Shown here one piece after another: positions 36,336 to 44,232 of a stretch of DNA of 64,000 bases. Position 1 is the stretch's first letter. Every line of letters starts with the position of its first letter. Location of the stretch: the NCBI GenBank assembly GCA_020249775.1, contig JADCFA010000008.1, forward strand, positions 124,001 to 188,000, given 5' to 3'. Made by a program: the position numbers and the translations under genes. The stretch comes from Roseomonas sp. Its GTDB lineage: Bacteria > Pseudomonadota > Alphaproteobacteria > Acetobacterales > Acetobacteraceae. Under the pieces are notes generated by a model, which was not told where the DNA came from, did no database searches, and worked only from the letters and a program-made list of their open reading frames with translations.

Positions 36336-37910
36336 ATGTTGCGCCGCCTGACCCTTGCCGCCGCTTTGCTGGCCGGTTCCGCCCTGTCTGCCCAGGCCAA
36401 TAATTTCCGCTGGGCCAATGATGGCGATGTGAATTCCATGGACCCCTATACCCGGCAGGAAACCTTCCTGTTGGCTTTCGGGTCCAATTTCTATGAACCG
36501 CTGGTGCGGCGTGATCATGAAGGCAAGGTGGAAGCGGCGCTTGCCGAACGCTGGGAACAACCGCAGCCGAATGTCTGGCGCTTCCATCTGCGCCGTGGCG
36601 TGAAGTTCTCCGATGGCACGCCCTTCACCGCCGATGATGTTGTCTTCAGCGTCGAACGTGCGCGCGCACCTGGTTCCAATGTGCAAGGTGTACTCGCTTC
36701 CGTGAAGGAAGTGCGCAAGATTGATGATCACACGGTTGATTTTGAAACCACCGTGCCCAATCCGATCCTGCTGCAGGAAATTACCAATTGGGGCATGTTC
36801 AGCCGTGCCTGGGCGGAAAAGAACAACGCCACACGCCCTGCGGATTTGACGACACGCGCTGAAAACTTCGCCACGCGCAATGCCATGGGCACAGGCCCCT
36901 TCATTCTGGTGTCGCGTGAACCGGACCGTCGCACCGTGGTTGCCCCCAATCCCAATTGGTGGGACCGGCCCGTGCATAATCTGACGCGTGCCGAATTCAA
37001 TGTGATTTCCAATGACGCAACGCGCGTGGCCGCGCTGCTCTCGGGCGAGATGGATTTTGTCTATACCGTGCCGCCGCAGGATGTGGACCGGATTTCACGC
37101 TCACCAGGCGTGCGCATCATCCAGGGGCCGGAATTGCGCACGATCTATCTTGGCATGGATCAGATGCGCCCGCAGCTTCTGAAATCCGATGTGCAGGGCA
37201 AGAATCCCTTCCAGGATGTGCGCGTGCGCCGCGCCATGCAATTGGCGATAGACACAACGGCCATCCAACGCAGCGTGATGCGCGGCCAATCCCGCCCGAC
37301 CAATCTGATCTATGGCCCAGGCGTGAATGGCTTTCGCGAGGAAGATGACCAGCGCCCGCGCGTTGATCTGAACGAAGCGCGCCGGCTGCTGACCGAAGCA
37401 GGTTATCCCAATGGCTTTGGCGTGACGCTGGATTGCCCGAATGACCGCTATGTGAATGATGAGGCGATCTGCACTGCCGTTGTTGCGATGCTGGCACGCA
37501 TCAATATCCGCGTGACGCTGAACGCGCAGACCAGGGCGCGCTTCTTCGCCGAGGTGAATGCCCCGGGCTACAACACAAGCTTCTATCTGCTGGGTTGGAC
37601 GCCGGCGACATCGGACGCGCATAACGCGCTGTTCAACCTGGCCGGCACGCGCAATGGCACGCGCGGCATTTTCAACAATGGCGGCTATTCCAGCCCGCGG
37701 CTGGATGAGCTGATTGACCGGATTGCGGTGGAAACGAACCAGGCCACCCGCCAGGGGCTGATTACCGAAGCGGGCAAGGTGATCCAGAGCGATGTTGGCT
37801 ATATTCCGCTGCATCAGCAGCAGATCGTCTGGGCCGTGCGCCAGGGCTGGAATGTGGTGCAGACGGCAGATAACTACATCCAACTGCGCTTTGTGCGTCA
37901 GGGGCAGTAG
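36336..37910 (+). CDS. ABC transporter substrate-binding protein, family 5
   Basis: The 524-residue protein has a signal peptide (LRRLTLAAALLAGSALSAQA). Family 5 motifs follow: DGDVNSMDPYTRQE, VKFSDGTPFTADDVVFSVER near residue 90, DVRVRRAMQLAIDTTAIQ and AGYPNGFGVTLDCPNDRY. It binds a peptide-like or other ligand in the periplasm. GGGAGAGAAAG is a good ribosome site. A terminator follows directly, so it is a single gene without its own permease. It is a distant relative of the protein at 4002-5582, with which it shares the family layout. Confidence 0.88.
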   Translation: MLRRLTLAAALLAGSALSAQANNFRWANDGDVNSMDPYTRQETFLLAFGSNFYEPLVRRDHEGKVEAALAERWEQPQPNVWRFHLRRGVKFSDGTPFTADDVVFSVERARAPGSNVQGVLASVKEVRKIDDHTVDFETTVPNPILLQEITNWGMFSRAWAEKNNATRPADLTTRAENFATRNAMGTGPFILVSREPDRRTVVAPNPNWWDRPVHNLTRAEFNVISNDATRVAALLSGEMDFVYTVPPQDVDRISRSPGVRIIQGPELRTIYLGMDQMRPQLLKSDVQGKNPFQDVRVRRAMQLAIDTTAIQRSVMRGQSRPTNLIYGPGVNGFREEDDQRPRVDLNEARRLLTEAGYPNGFGVTLDCPNDRYVNDEAICTAVVAMLARINIRVTLNAQTRARFFAEVNAPGYNTSFYLLGWTPATSDAHNALFNLAGTRNGTRGIFNNGGYSSPRLDELIDRIAVETNQATRQGLITEAGKVIQSDVGYIPLHQQQIVWAVRQGWNVVQTADNYIQLRFVRQGQ

Positions 37911-37928
37911 GGCCTCATGCCAGTAACG

Positions 37929-37962
37929 CCCGCCCGGTGGATGCCGGGCGGGATTTTATTTT
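37929..37962 (+). terminator. Rho-independent terminator after the binding-protein gene
   Basis: CCCGCCCGG, loop TGGATG, CCGGGCGGG, then ATTTTATTTT. The T-run overlaps the stop codon of the convergent ccmI gene. Confidence 0.85.
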
Positions 37963-38752
37963 AAGGCAAAGCCCCCAAGCGCCGCTCCACCAGCGTGCGC
38001 CAAGGCGCATCCGCCGGGCTATCCGCCAAAAGCGCACGCCATGTCGCGCGCGCACGTTCAGGGTGGCCTGCCTCGGCTTCCACCACACCCAGCAAAAACC
38101 GCAGCTTGGGTTCCTGCGGCGCCTCGGCCAAGGCGCGCAGTAGGATGGGCCCGGCAGCAACAAATTCGCCGCGCCCGATTTCCATTTCCACCAGATCGCC
38201 CGCCAATTCGACATCAAAGCGTGATGCCAGGGCGCGGCGCCAGGCCTCAGCCGCCGCATCGGCATTGCCGCGGCTGCGCTCCGCATTGCCGAGCATGACA
38301 AAACCCTGCCGCGCCGCGTCACTCATTGGGTCAAGCCCGGCCAATCTTTCGCGCAGGCGGTTCAACAACGCATCATCCCGCGCGGCAATCTCCGCCCTTT
38401 CGCGATGCGGGGCGGAGGGCATATCCGGCGTGCCTTGCACCAGATAAAGCCCAAGCCCTGCCGCGGGGATCAGAAACACCAGCGGCAGAAAGCCAAGCGC
38501 GCGACCGCGCGTGGTGGGGGCGGCTTCCTCTGGCGCTTGAAGCAATCTGCGTTGCACTTCCACCTGCGCGGCGCGCAGCGCATCGCCCTCCAACCGGCCA
38601 GCCGCGGCTTCCCGGTCAAGCTCCGCCGATTGCGCGCGATAAAGGGCAAGGTCAGCCTCTCTCCGCCCGCGCGCCACCACGGGGCGCAACAACGTCGCCA
38701 CCAGCGGCACCATGGCGGCCAGCGCCAGCAGCAGTATCGCAATCCAGATCAT
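37961..38752 (-). CDS. ccmI: Cytochrome c maturation protein CcmI (CycH)
   Basis: The 263-residue protein has two N-terminal membrane segments (IWIAILLLALAAMVPLVATLL and LGFLPLVFLIPAAGLGLYLV) around a cytoplasmic loop with LYRAQSAELDREAAAGRLE. A TPR-like periplasmic part follows (ARQGFVMLGNAERSRGNADAAAEAWRRAL). CcmI holds apocytochrome c for heme attachment. It is the last gene of the ccm operon and overlaps ccmH by 4 bases. Confidence 0.88.
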   Translation of the reverse strand: MIWIAILLLALAAMVPLVATLLRPVVARGRREADLALYRAQSAELDREAAAGRLEGDALRAAQVEVQRRLLQAPEEAAPTTRGRALGFLPLVFLIPAAGLGLYLVQGTPDMPSAPHRERAEIAARDDALLNRLRERLAGLDPMSDAARQGFVMLGNAERSRGNADAAAEAWRRALASRFDVELAGDLVEMEIGRGEFVAAGPILLRALAEAPQEPKLRFLLGVVEAEAGHPERARATWRALLADSPADAPWRTLVERRLGALP

Positions 38753-39201
38753 GCTGTGCCGCGATCAAGCTCAGCCAGGCGCCGCGCTTCTTCAGGGGAA
38801 AGGGCTGCCGCTTCGGCCACCGCACGGCGGCGGCGCAGCAGGATCACGGCAATGCCGCCGCCAAGCGCCAGGAAGGGTGTCGCCCAAAGCAGAATCGTTG
38901 CCGCTGTCACGGGCGGGCGCAGCAGCACGAAATCGCCGTAACGCTCATGCACAAAGCGAATCACGGCAGCCTGATCCTCGCCAGCCGCGACACGTTCACG
39001 CACCAGCCGGCGCAGGTCACGCGCCAATTGCGCGTCACTGTCTTCGATGGATTGGTTCTGACAAACGAGGCAGCGCAATTCGCGCCCAATCTCCCGCGCA
39101 ATCGCTTCCTTGGCGGGATCGGCCAGCCTTTCATTCGGATCGCCCACCGCGCCCCAGGCAGGCAGCGCCAGCAGCAGGCAGAAGAAAACCCAGCGCGTCA
39201 C
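38749..39201 (-). CDS. ccmH: Cytochrome c maturation protein CcmH (CycL)
   Basis: The 150-residue protein has a signal peptide and the redox motif RELRCLVCQNQSIEDSDA, whose LRCxxC pair reduces apocytochrome cysteines. HERYGDFVLLRPP and one membrane segment (ILLWATPFLALGGGIAVILL) follow. It acts in the periplasm with CcmG and CcmF. It overlaps its neighbours on both sides. Confidence 0.93.
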   Translation of the reverse strand: MTRWVFFCLLLALPAWGAVGDPNERLADPAKEAIAREIGRELRCLVCQNQSIEDSDAQLARDLRRLVRERVAAGEDQAAVIRFVHERYGDFVLLRPPVTAATILLWATPFLALGGGIAVILLRRRRAVAEAAALSPEEARRLAELDRGTA

Positions 39202-39779
39202 GCATATCTCCGGAGCAGGGGGCGCAATTCATTCTCCAGCGTATCGGCGGTGATGGGCCCGGCCCAGCGCCAGCGGATCATGCCTTGGCGGTCGAGCAAA
39301 TAGGTCTCCGGCACGCCATAGACGCCCCAATCAATCGCGGTGCGCCCAGGTTCATCGCGCCCAAGCCGGCGATAGGGATTGCCATGGCGTTGCAGAAAGG
39401 CGCCGGCTTCTGGCACGCGATCCTTGTAATTAATGCCGTAAACCGCGACCCCTTCGCGCGAAAGGCGCATCAGTTGCGGATGTTCAATGATGCAGGGCGC
39501 ACACCAGGACGCCCAGAAATTCACCAAGACCGGCCCCGGCAAAGGCCCGCGCAAATCGGCGGCCGCCAGCGCGGGCAGACCAACGCCATCCAGCGCCGGC
39601 AGGTTGAAGTCCGGTGCCGGCTTGCCAAGCAAAGCGGAAGGCACGCCGCGTGGATTATAGCTGCCATCCTGCAAGCCCTGCAGCATGGCGTAGAAACCAG
39701 CGCCCGCCGCCGCCGCCAGCCCAAGCGGCGCATAGAGCATCCAGCGCCGCGGGCGCTTTGAAGGCGCGGTATCGCTCAT
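39198..39779 (-). CDS. ccmG: Thiol:disulfide interchange protein CcmG (DsbE)
   Basis: The 193-residue protein is anchored by WMLYAPLGLAAAAGAGFYAML. The thioredoxin-like domain has VNFWASWCAPCIIEHPQLM with the CAPC active site, YGINYKDR and GVYGVPETYLLDRQGMIR with the cis-Pro. It reduces the disulfide in apocytochrome c or CcmH. It is coupled to ccmF by a 4-base overlap. Confidence 0.93.
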   Translation of the reverse strand: MSDTAPSKRPRRWMLYAPLGLAAAAGAGFYAMLQGLQDGSYNPRGVPSALLGKPAPDFNLPALDGVGLPALAAADLRGPLPGPVLVNFWASWCAPCIIEHPQLMRLSREGVAVYGINYKDRVPEAGAFLQRHGNPYRRLGRDEPGRTAIDWGVYGVPETYLLDRQGMIRWRWAGPITADTLENELRPLLRRYA

Positions 39780-41734
39780 GCTGGTGCGGCTGCCGCCTTG
39801 CGGGATGGCGCCGAGACACGAATGCGCCGATCAGACAGCGAAAGCCCGCCGCCCAGCGCCATGATCAGCGCGCCAAACCAAATCCAGGGGGCGAGGGGAT
39901 TGTGATGCAAGCGCAAAACCCCGCCGCCGTCACGTTCATCACCCAGCACCGCGTAAAGATCGCGCAAAGCATTGGTATGAATTGCCGCTTCGGTAGTGTT
40001 CATGCGCCCCACCGGGAAAAACCGCTTTTCCGGTTCCAGCACCGTGACCACGCGCCCACCATCCAGCACCGTGACGGTCGCGCGGCGGGATGACCAATTC
40101 GGCCCCTGAACATCGCGAATGCGTTCCAGCCGCCATTCATAACCGGCAAGCCGCGTTGCTTCACCAGGCTTGAGTGCGACCAGCGCATCAGTGGCCAAAC
40201 CCATCCCCGCCAGCCCGGCAAAGGTCACACCCATGCCGGCATGGGCAATGGCACCTCCCCAAGCGGCGCGCGGCAGGCCTCGGGCACGATTCCAGGCTTG
40301 GGAAGGCCGGCGGAAGGCCGCGATGCGGTCCAGAATATCCGCCGCCGCCCCGCCAATCAGCCAGGCCGCCGCGGCAAAGCCAAGCGCCGGCCAGACATGA
40401 TAGCCCGCGATCAGCAGCGTCAGAAAAGCCGAGGCCACCGCCAGCGCGCCGACCCACCACAAGCGTTGCAACGCGCCGGCCAAATCAGCGCGCTTCCAGG
40501 CCAGCATCGGCCCCACCGCCATCGCCGCCACCAGCGGAATCGCTAGCGGCGCTGTCGCCGCATTGAAGAAGGGCGCGCCGACCGAGATTTTCGCCCCGAA
40601 CATGATATCGGCAAACATCGGCCACAGCGTGCCCACCAGCACCACCGCGGCAATGGAACAGAGTAGCAGGTTATTCAAAACCAGCCCGCCTTCGCGCGAA
40701 ATGGGCGCGAAAATCCCGGTGCCCCCCAGCTTGGGCGCGCGCCAGGCGAACAAGGCCAAAGCCCCCGCCACATAAGCCATCAGCAGCGCCAGAATGAACA
40801 CTCCACGCGCCGGATCATTGGCGAAGGCATGCACGGAATTCAACACGCCCGAACGCACCAGGAAGGTGCCAAGCAGAGACATGCCAAAGGCCAGAATCGC
40901 CAGCAGCACAGTCCAGATTTTCAGGCTTTCGCGCTTTTCGACAACAATCGCGGAATGCAGCAGCGCCGCACCAATCAGCCAGGGCAGCAGTGACGCATTT
41001 TCCACCGGATCCCAGAACCAATAGCCGCCCCAGCCGAGCTCATAATAGGCCCACCAGGACCCAAGCGCGATGCCAAGCGTGAGGAAGGACCAGGCCGCGA
41101 GCGACCAGGGCCGCACCCAACGCCCCCAGGCCGCATCCACGCGCCCTTCCAAAAGTGCTGCTACAGCAAAAGCAAAAGTCACCGCATAACCGACATACCC
41201 CAGGTAGAGCATCGGCGGATGAAAGGCCAAGCCAGGGTCTTGCAGAATCGGGTTCAACCCCTGCCCATCCATGGGCGGCGGCCAGACGCGTTCAAACGGG
41301 TTGGAGGTGAAAATGATGAAGCCCAAAAACCCTGCCGCGATCAGCCCTAGAATACCGATGACGCGCGCTTGCAGCGCACTCGGCAAATCACGCCCAAAGC
41401 CCGCCACCGCGCCACCACAAAGTGCGAGGATCAATACCCACAGCACCATGGACCCTTCGTGATTGCCCCAGGCGCCGGAGAACTTATAGAGCAGCGGCTT
41501 CTGTGAATGGCTGTTCAGCACCACATTAGAAACCGTGGTGTCATTCACCGCAAAGGCCCAAAGCAGCGCGCCAAACGCAGACGCAATCGCGATCAATTGT
41601 GCGCCCGCGAGCGGCGAGGCCAGCGCCATCAACCGCGCATCATGCCGATGCGCGCCAACAAGTGGGAAAATCGCCTGCGCCAAAGCCAGAATGCAGCCAA
41701 GCGCGAGCGCGAAATGACCAATTTCGCCGATCAT
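39776..41734 (-). CDS. ccmF: Heme lyase CcmF
   Basis: The membrane protein is about 652 residues with many hydrophobic segments. The heme-handling WWD region is seen as SWWAYYELGWGGYWFWDPVE. NSHSQKPLLYKFSGAWGNHEGSM near the start is strongly conserved in CcmF. It joins heme from CcmE to apocytochrome c. The ATG at 41734 overlaps the ccmE stop by 4 bases and gives the family start MIGEIGHFALALG; a longer frame to 41800 lies within ccmE. Confidence 0.95.
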   Translation of the reverse strand: MIGEIGHFALALGCILALAQAIFPLVGAHRHDARLMALASPLAGAQLIAIASAFGALLWAFAVNDTTVSNVVLNSHSQKPLLYKFSGAWGNHEGSMVLWVLILALCGGAVAGFGRDLPSALQARVIGILGLIAAGFLGFIIFTSNPFERVWPPPMDGQGLNPILQDPGLAFHPPMLYLGYVGYAVTFAFAVAALLEGRVDAAWGRWVRPWSLAAWSFLTLGIALGSWWAYYELGWGGYWFWDPVENASLLPWLIGAALLHSAIVVEKRESLKIWTVLLAILAFGMSLLGTFLVRSGVLNSVHAFANDPARGVFILALLMAYVAGALALFAWRAPKLGGTGIFAPISREGGLVLNNLLLCSIAAVVLVGTLWPMFADIMFGAKISVGAPFFNAATAPLAIPLVAAMAVGPMLAWKRADLAGALQRLWWVGALAVASAFLTLLIAGYHVWPALGFAAAAWLIGGAAADILDRIAAFRRPSQAWNRARGLPRAAWGGAIAHAGMGVTFAGLAGMGLATDALVALKPGEATRLAGYEWRLERIRDVQGPNWSSRRATVTVLDGGRVVTVLEPEKRFFPVGRMNTTEAAIHTNALRDLYAVLGDERDGGGVLRLHHNPLAPWIWFGALIMALGGGLSLSDRRIRVSAPSRKAAAAPA

Positions 41735-42231
41735 CCGCCTCTCCTCGGTGCGGTGTTCCATTCCGCCGGTGGCGGGGCCGCGCCTTGCGCCGGATTCCAA
41801 TGGCCGGCGCGTTTCAGCGCATCGGCCACTTCCGGCGGCATATAGGTTTCATCATGGCGCGCCAGCACTTCGCTCGCGCGGAAGGACCCATCGGGCAGCA
41901 TCATGCCAAGCGTCACCACGCCCTGCCCTTCGCGGAACAAATCCGGCAGCACCCCGGCGTAGGAGACGCGAATGGCATGCGCGCCATCGGTTACGCGGAA
42001 ATTGGCGGTGGGTTTGCCATCAGCGCCTGTGGCGCGTTCCAGGCTGCCCGCTTCCACCAGCCCGCCCAGACGAAAGGCGCGATTGGCCGGCGGCGCTTCG
42101 CGCATGATGTCAGATGGCGAACGGAAAAACACCAAATTGTCCTGAAATGCCGTCAGCGTCAGCGCGGTGGCGCTGCCAAGCCCAAGCCCGCAGAGCAGCA
42201 GGACATAAAGCCGGCGCTTTTTGCGAGTCAT
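41731..42231 (-). CDS. ccmE: Heme chaperone CcmE
   Basis: The 166-residue protein has an N-terminal anchor (RLYVLLLCGLGLGSATALTL) and an OB-fold periplasmic domain (AFRLGGLVEAGSL). The heme-binding motif is EVLARHDETYMPPEV, with the His that binds heme covalently. It carries heme from CcmC to CcmF. The Pro/Ala tail is typical. Confidence 0.94.
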   Translation of the reverse strand: MTRKKRRLYVLLLCGLGLGSATALTLTAFQDNLVFFRSPSDIMREAPPANRAFRLGGLVEAGSLERATGADGKPTANFRVTDGAHAIRVSYAGVLPDLFREGQGVVTLGMMLPDGSFRASEVLARHDETYMPPEVADALKRAGHWNPAQGAAPPPAEWNTAPRRGG

Positions 42232-42368
42232 GGCCGATCCCCGCGCGGGTCAAGCTCTGCCAGCATCCGCTTCGCCGCGGCATGGCGGCGCGCGGCGTCC
42301 AGCACCAAAGCACCGAAGCCAAGCAGGACCAGCGCATAGGAAGCGGCGATGAAGAAGGTGTGGCTCAT
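42228..42368 (-). CDS. ccmD: Heme exporter protein CcmD
   Basis: The small protein is 46 residues: MSHTFFIAASYALVLLGFG and a basic tail ARRHAAAKRMLAELDPRGD. One membrane helix followed by a charged tail, and its place between ccmC and ccmE, identify it. CcmD helps release holo-CcmE. Both ends overlap the neighbouring genes by 4 bases. Confidence 0.88.
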   Translation of the reverse strand: MSHTFFIAASYALVLLGFGALVLDAARRHAAAKRMLAELDPRGDRP

Positions 42369-43168
42369 GCGCCCAAAGCCTCCTCTCGCCGCGCGCGGGC
42401 CAATTGCAGGGCGCGGATGCGCCGTTCCATCACGGCAGCGCGCGTGCGCGCCAGCACCACCGCGCCGAATAGCAGCGAAAAGCCGAGCGCGCAGGTCAGC
42501 AGCGGGTAAAGGATATCCACATGCATGCCCGGCGCATCCAGCCGCGTGACGGAAGCCGGCTGATGCAGCGTATTCCACCAATCCACGCTGAATTTCACGA
42601 TCGGGATATTCACAATGCCCACCAGCGCGAGGATCGCACCAACCCGTGCGCCGCGTTCCTGGTCTTCAAAGGCGCGCGTCAGCGCCGCATGGCCCAACCA
42701 CAGGAAGAACAGCACCAAAACGGAAGTCAGCCGCGCATCCCAAACCCACCAGGTGCCCCACATGGGTCGGCCCCAAAGGCTGCCTGTCGCCAAGCAGAGC
42801 GCCGTCACCAAAGCGCCCACCGGCGATAATTCACGCGCAAAAAGATCCGCCAAGGGATGGCGCCAGATCAGCGACATGATGGAAGCCACGGCCAGCGCCG
42901 TGTAGCCGCCCATGGCCAGCCAGGCCATCGGCACATGCACATACATGATGCGCACCGTCTCACCCTGCTGCCAATCCGCCGGGGAGAGGAACAGGCCCCA
43001 AACCAACCCCGCACCCAGCACCAAAGCCGCCGCTACCCAAAGCCAAACCTGCACGCGGGCCGAGGCACGCAGGAAGCGTCCCGGATTGGCAAAACGATGC
43101 AGCGAACGCGCGCCAGGGGCGGCGCCGCTCGGGCTGCTGTCAGCTTTGGCTGTCATTCTGATGTCCAC
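42365..43168 (-). CDS. ccmC: Heme exporter/handling protein CcmC
   Basis: The protein is about 263-267 residues with six membrane segments. The WWD heme motif is GRPMWGTWWVWDARLTSVLV, and conserved His residues lie in RIMYVHVPMAWLAM and SVDWWNTLHQPAS. It loads heme onto CcmE. It may start at the GTG at 43168 or the ATG at 43156. It is the first gene of the operon here; ccmA and ccmB, which often precede it, are not in the window. The 197-base upstream gap contains a perfect inverted repeat GCGGGTG-GAAT-CACCCGC at 43194-43211. Confidence 0.93.
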   Translation of the reverse strand: MDIRMTAKADSSPSGAAPGARSLHRFANPGRFLRASARVQVWLWVAAALVLGAGLVWGLFLSPADWQQGETVRIMYVHVPMAWLAMGGYTALAVASIMSLIWRHPLADLFARELSPVGALVTALCLATGSLWGRPMWGTWWVWDARLTSVLVLFFLWLGHAALTRAFEDQERGARVGAILALVGIVNIPIVKFSVDWWNTLHQPASVTRLDAPGMHVDILYPLLTCALGFSLLFGAVVLARTRAAVMERRIRALQLARARREEALGA

Positions 43169-43365
43169 ATGGTCAGACTAGCCTAGTTATCCAGCGGGTG
43201 GAATCACCCGCTTGCCTCCTTGCCAGCCTCACATGGGGGGCGGTGCTTCGCCAAGGGAGTCCCCCCACCCCCGAAAACGCGCCCCGGCTTATTGAAGCGC
43301 GGCGCATCTGGCGTTACCTGCTTGTCATGCGCCCCGCCGGGGCCAAGGGGGGAACACGTAACGCC

Positions 43366-43812
43366 ATGCCAGCAGCCAGGACCAAAGCGCCCGCTTCCCG
43401 CTGGCTGGTAAAATCCGAACCTGATGCCTTTTCCTGGGACCAGCAGGTCGCCAATGGCGTGGAGCCCTGGACGGGCGTGCGCAATCATCTGGCCAAGAAA
43501 AACCTGATGGCGATGAAAAAGGGCGATCTGGCCTTCTTCTACCATTCCAATATCGGGAAGGAGGTTGTGGGCGTGGTCGAGGTGGTGCGCGAAGCCTATC
43601 CCGACCCGACCGCCGAGCAAGGCTCCTCCTGGGTCTGTGTGGATATGCGCGCGGTCGCGCCCATGCCGAAGCCGGTGGGGCTTGCTGCCATCAAGGCCGA
43701 ACCGGCGCTGGCCGAGGTGGCTTTGATCCGGCAATCCCGGCTTTCGGTCATGCCAATCGCGCCGGAGCATTGGGCGGTGATTGCCCGCATGGGCGGCTGG
43801 GCCGGCAAATGA
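43366..43812 (+). CDS. EVE domain-containing protein
   Basis: The protein is about 148 residues. It has the EVE pattern: RWLVKSEPDAFSWDQQV, the aromatic-cage part VEPWTGVRNHLAKKNLMAMKKGDLAFFYHS, KEVVGVVEVVREAYPDPT and LSVMPIAPEHWAVI. EVE is a PUA-like fold predicted to bind modified nucleic-acid bases. The ATG at 43366 is chosen because residues before it have no likeness. It overlaps the Rieske gene by 4 bases. Its role in the cell is not established. Confidence 0.88.
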   Translation: MPAARTKAPASRWLVKSEPDAFSWDQQVANGVEPWTGVRNHLAKKNLMAMKKGDLAFFYHSNIGKEVVGVVEVVREAYPDPTAEQGSSWVCVDMRAVAPMPKPVGLAAIKAEPALAEVALIRQSRLSVMPIAPEHWAVIARMGGWAGK

Positions 43813-44162
43813 GCAAGACAGAACGCGCGCTTTGCGCGCTTGAGGATATTCCCGATGGCGGATCAAAAGGCTTCCCGGCCGCGCCGGGCGCCTTCATGGG
43901 GTTATTCGCTGTTCGGCGCGGCAGCGCGGTTTGGGTTTATGTGAATTCCTGCCCGCATATTGGCCTGCCACTTGATCCCGTGCCGGATCGCTTTCTGGAC
44001 GCCAAGCGCCAGCACATCCTTTGTTCGGCCCATGGCGCGCGGTTTGAAATTGAATCCGGCGAATGCGTCTCCGGCCCCTGTTACGGGGAGGCGTTGGAAG
44101 CCGTGGCCGCGCGGGTGGATGAGGCTGGGCAGGTGCTGGTGCCGGCCGATGCGGGGCTGTGA
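43809..44162 (+). CDS. Rieske [2Fe-2S] domain protein
   Basis: The 117-residue single-domain Rieske protein contains NSCPHIGLPLD and ILCSAHGARFEIESGEC, giving the C-x-H ... C-x2-H ligand set of a 2Fe-2S cluster. There is no signal peptide, so it is cytoplasmic and of the ferredoxin or small regulatory Rieske type. The ATGA overlap with the EVE gene makes a two-gene operon. Its partner oxygenase or reductase is not visible. Confidence 0.87.
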   Translation: MSKTERALCALEDIPDGGSKGFPAAPGAFMGLFAVRRGSAVWVYVNSCPHIGLPLDPVPDRFLDAKRQHILCSAHGARFEIESGECVSGPCYGEALEAVAARVDEAGQVLVPADAGL

Positions 44163-44232
44163 GCCGATTTCGCTTGGCCGCATAATGTTTTAGAGCGTTT
44201 GGCCTCATCTTCCTTCTGCGCAAGGGCTTTGC

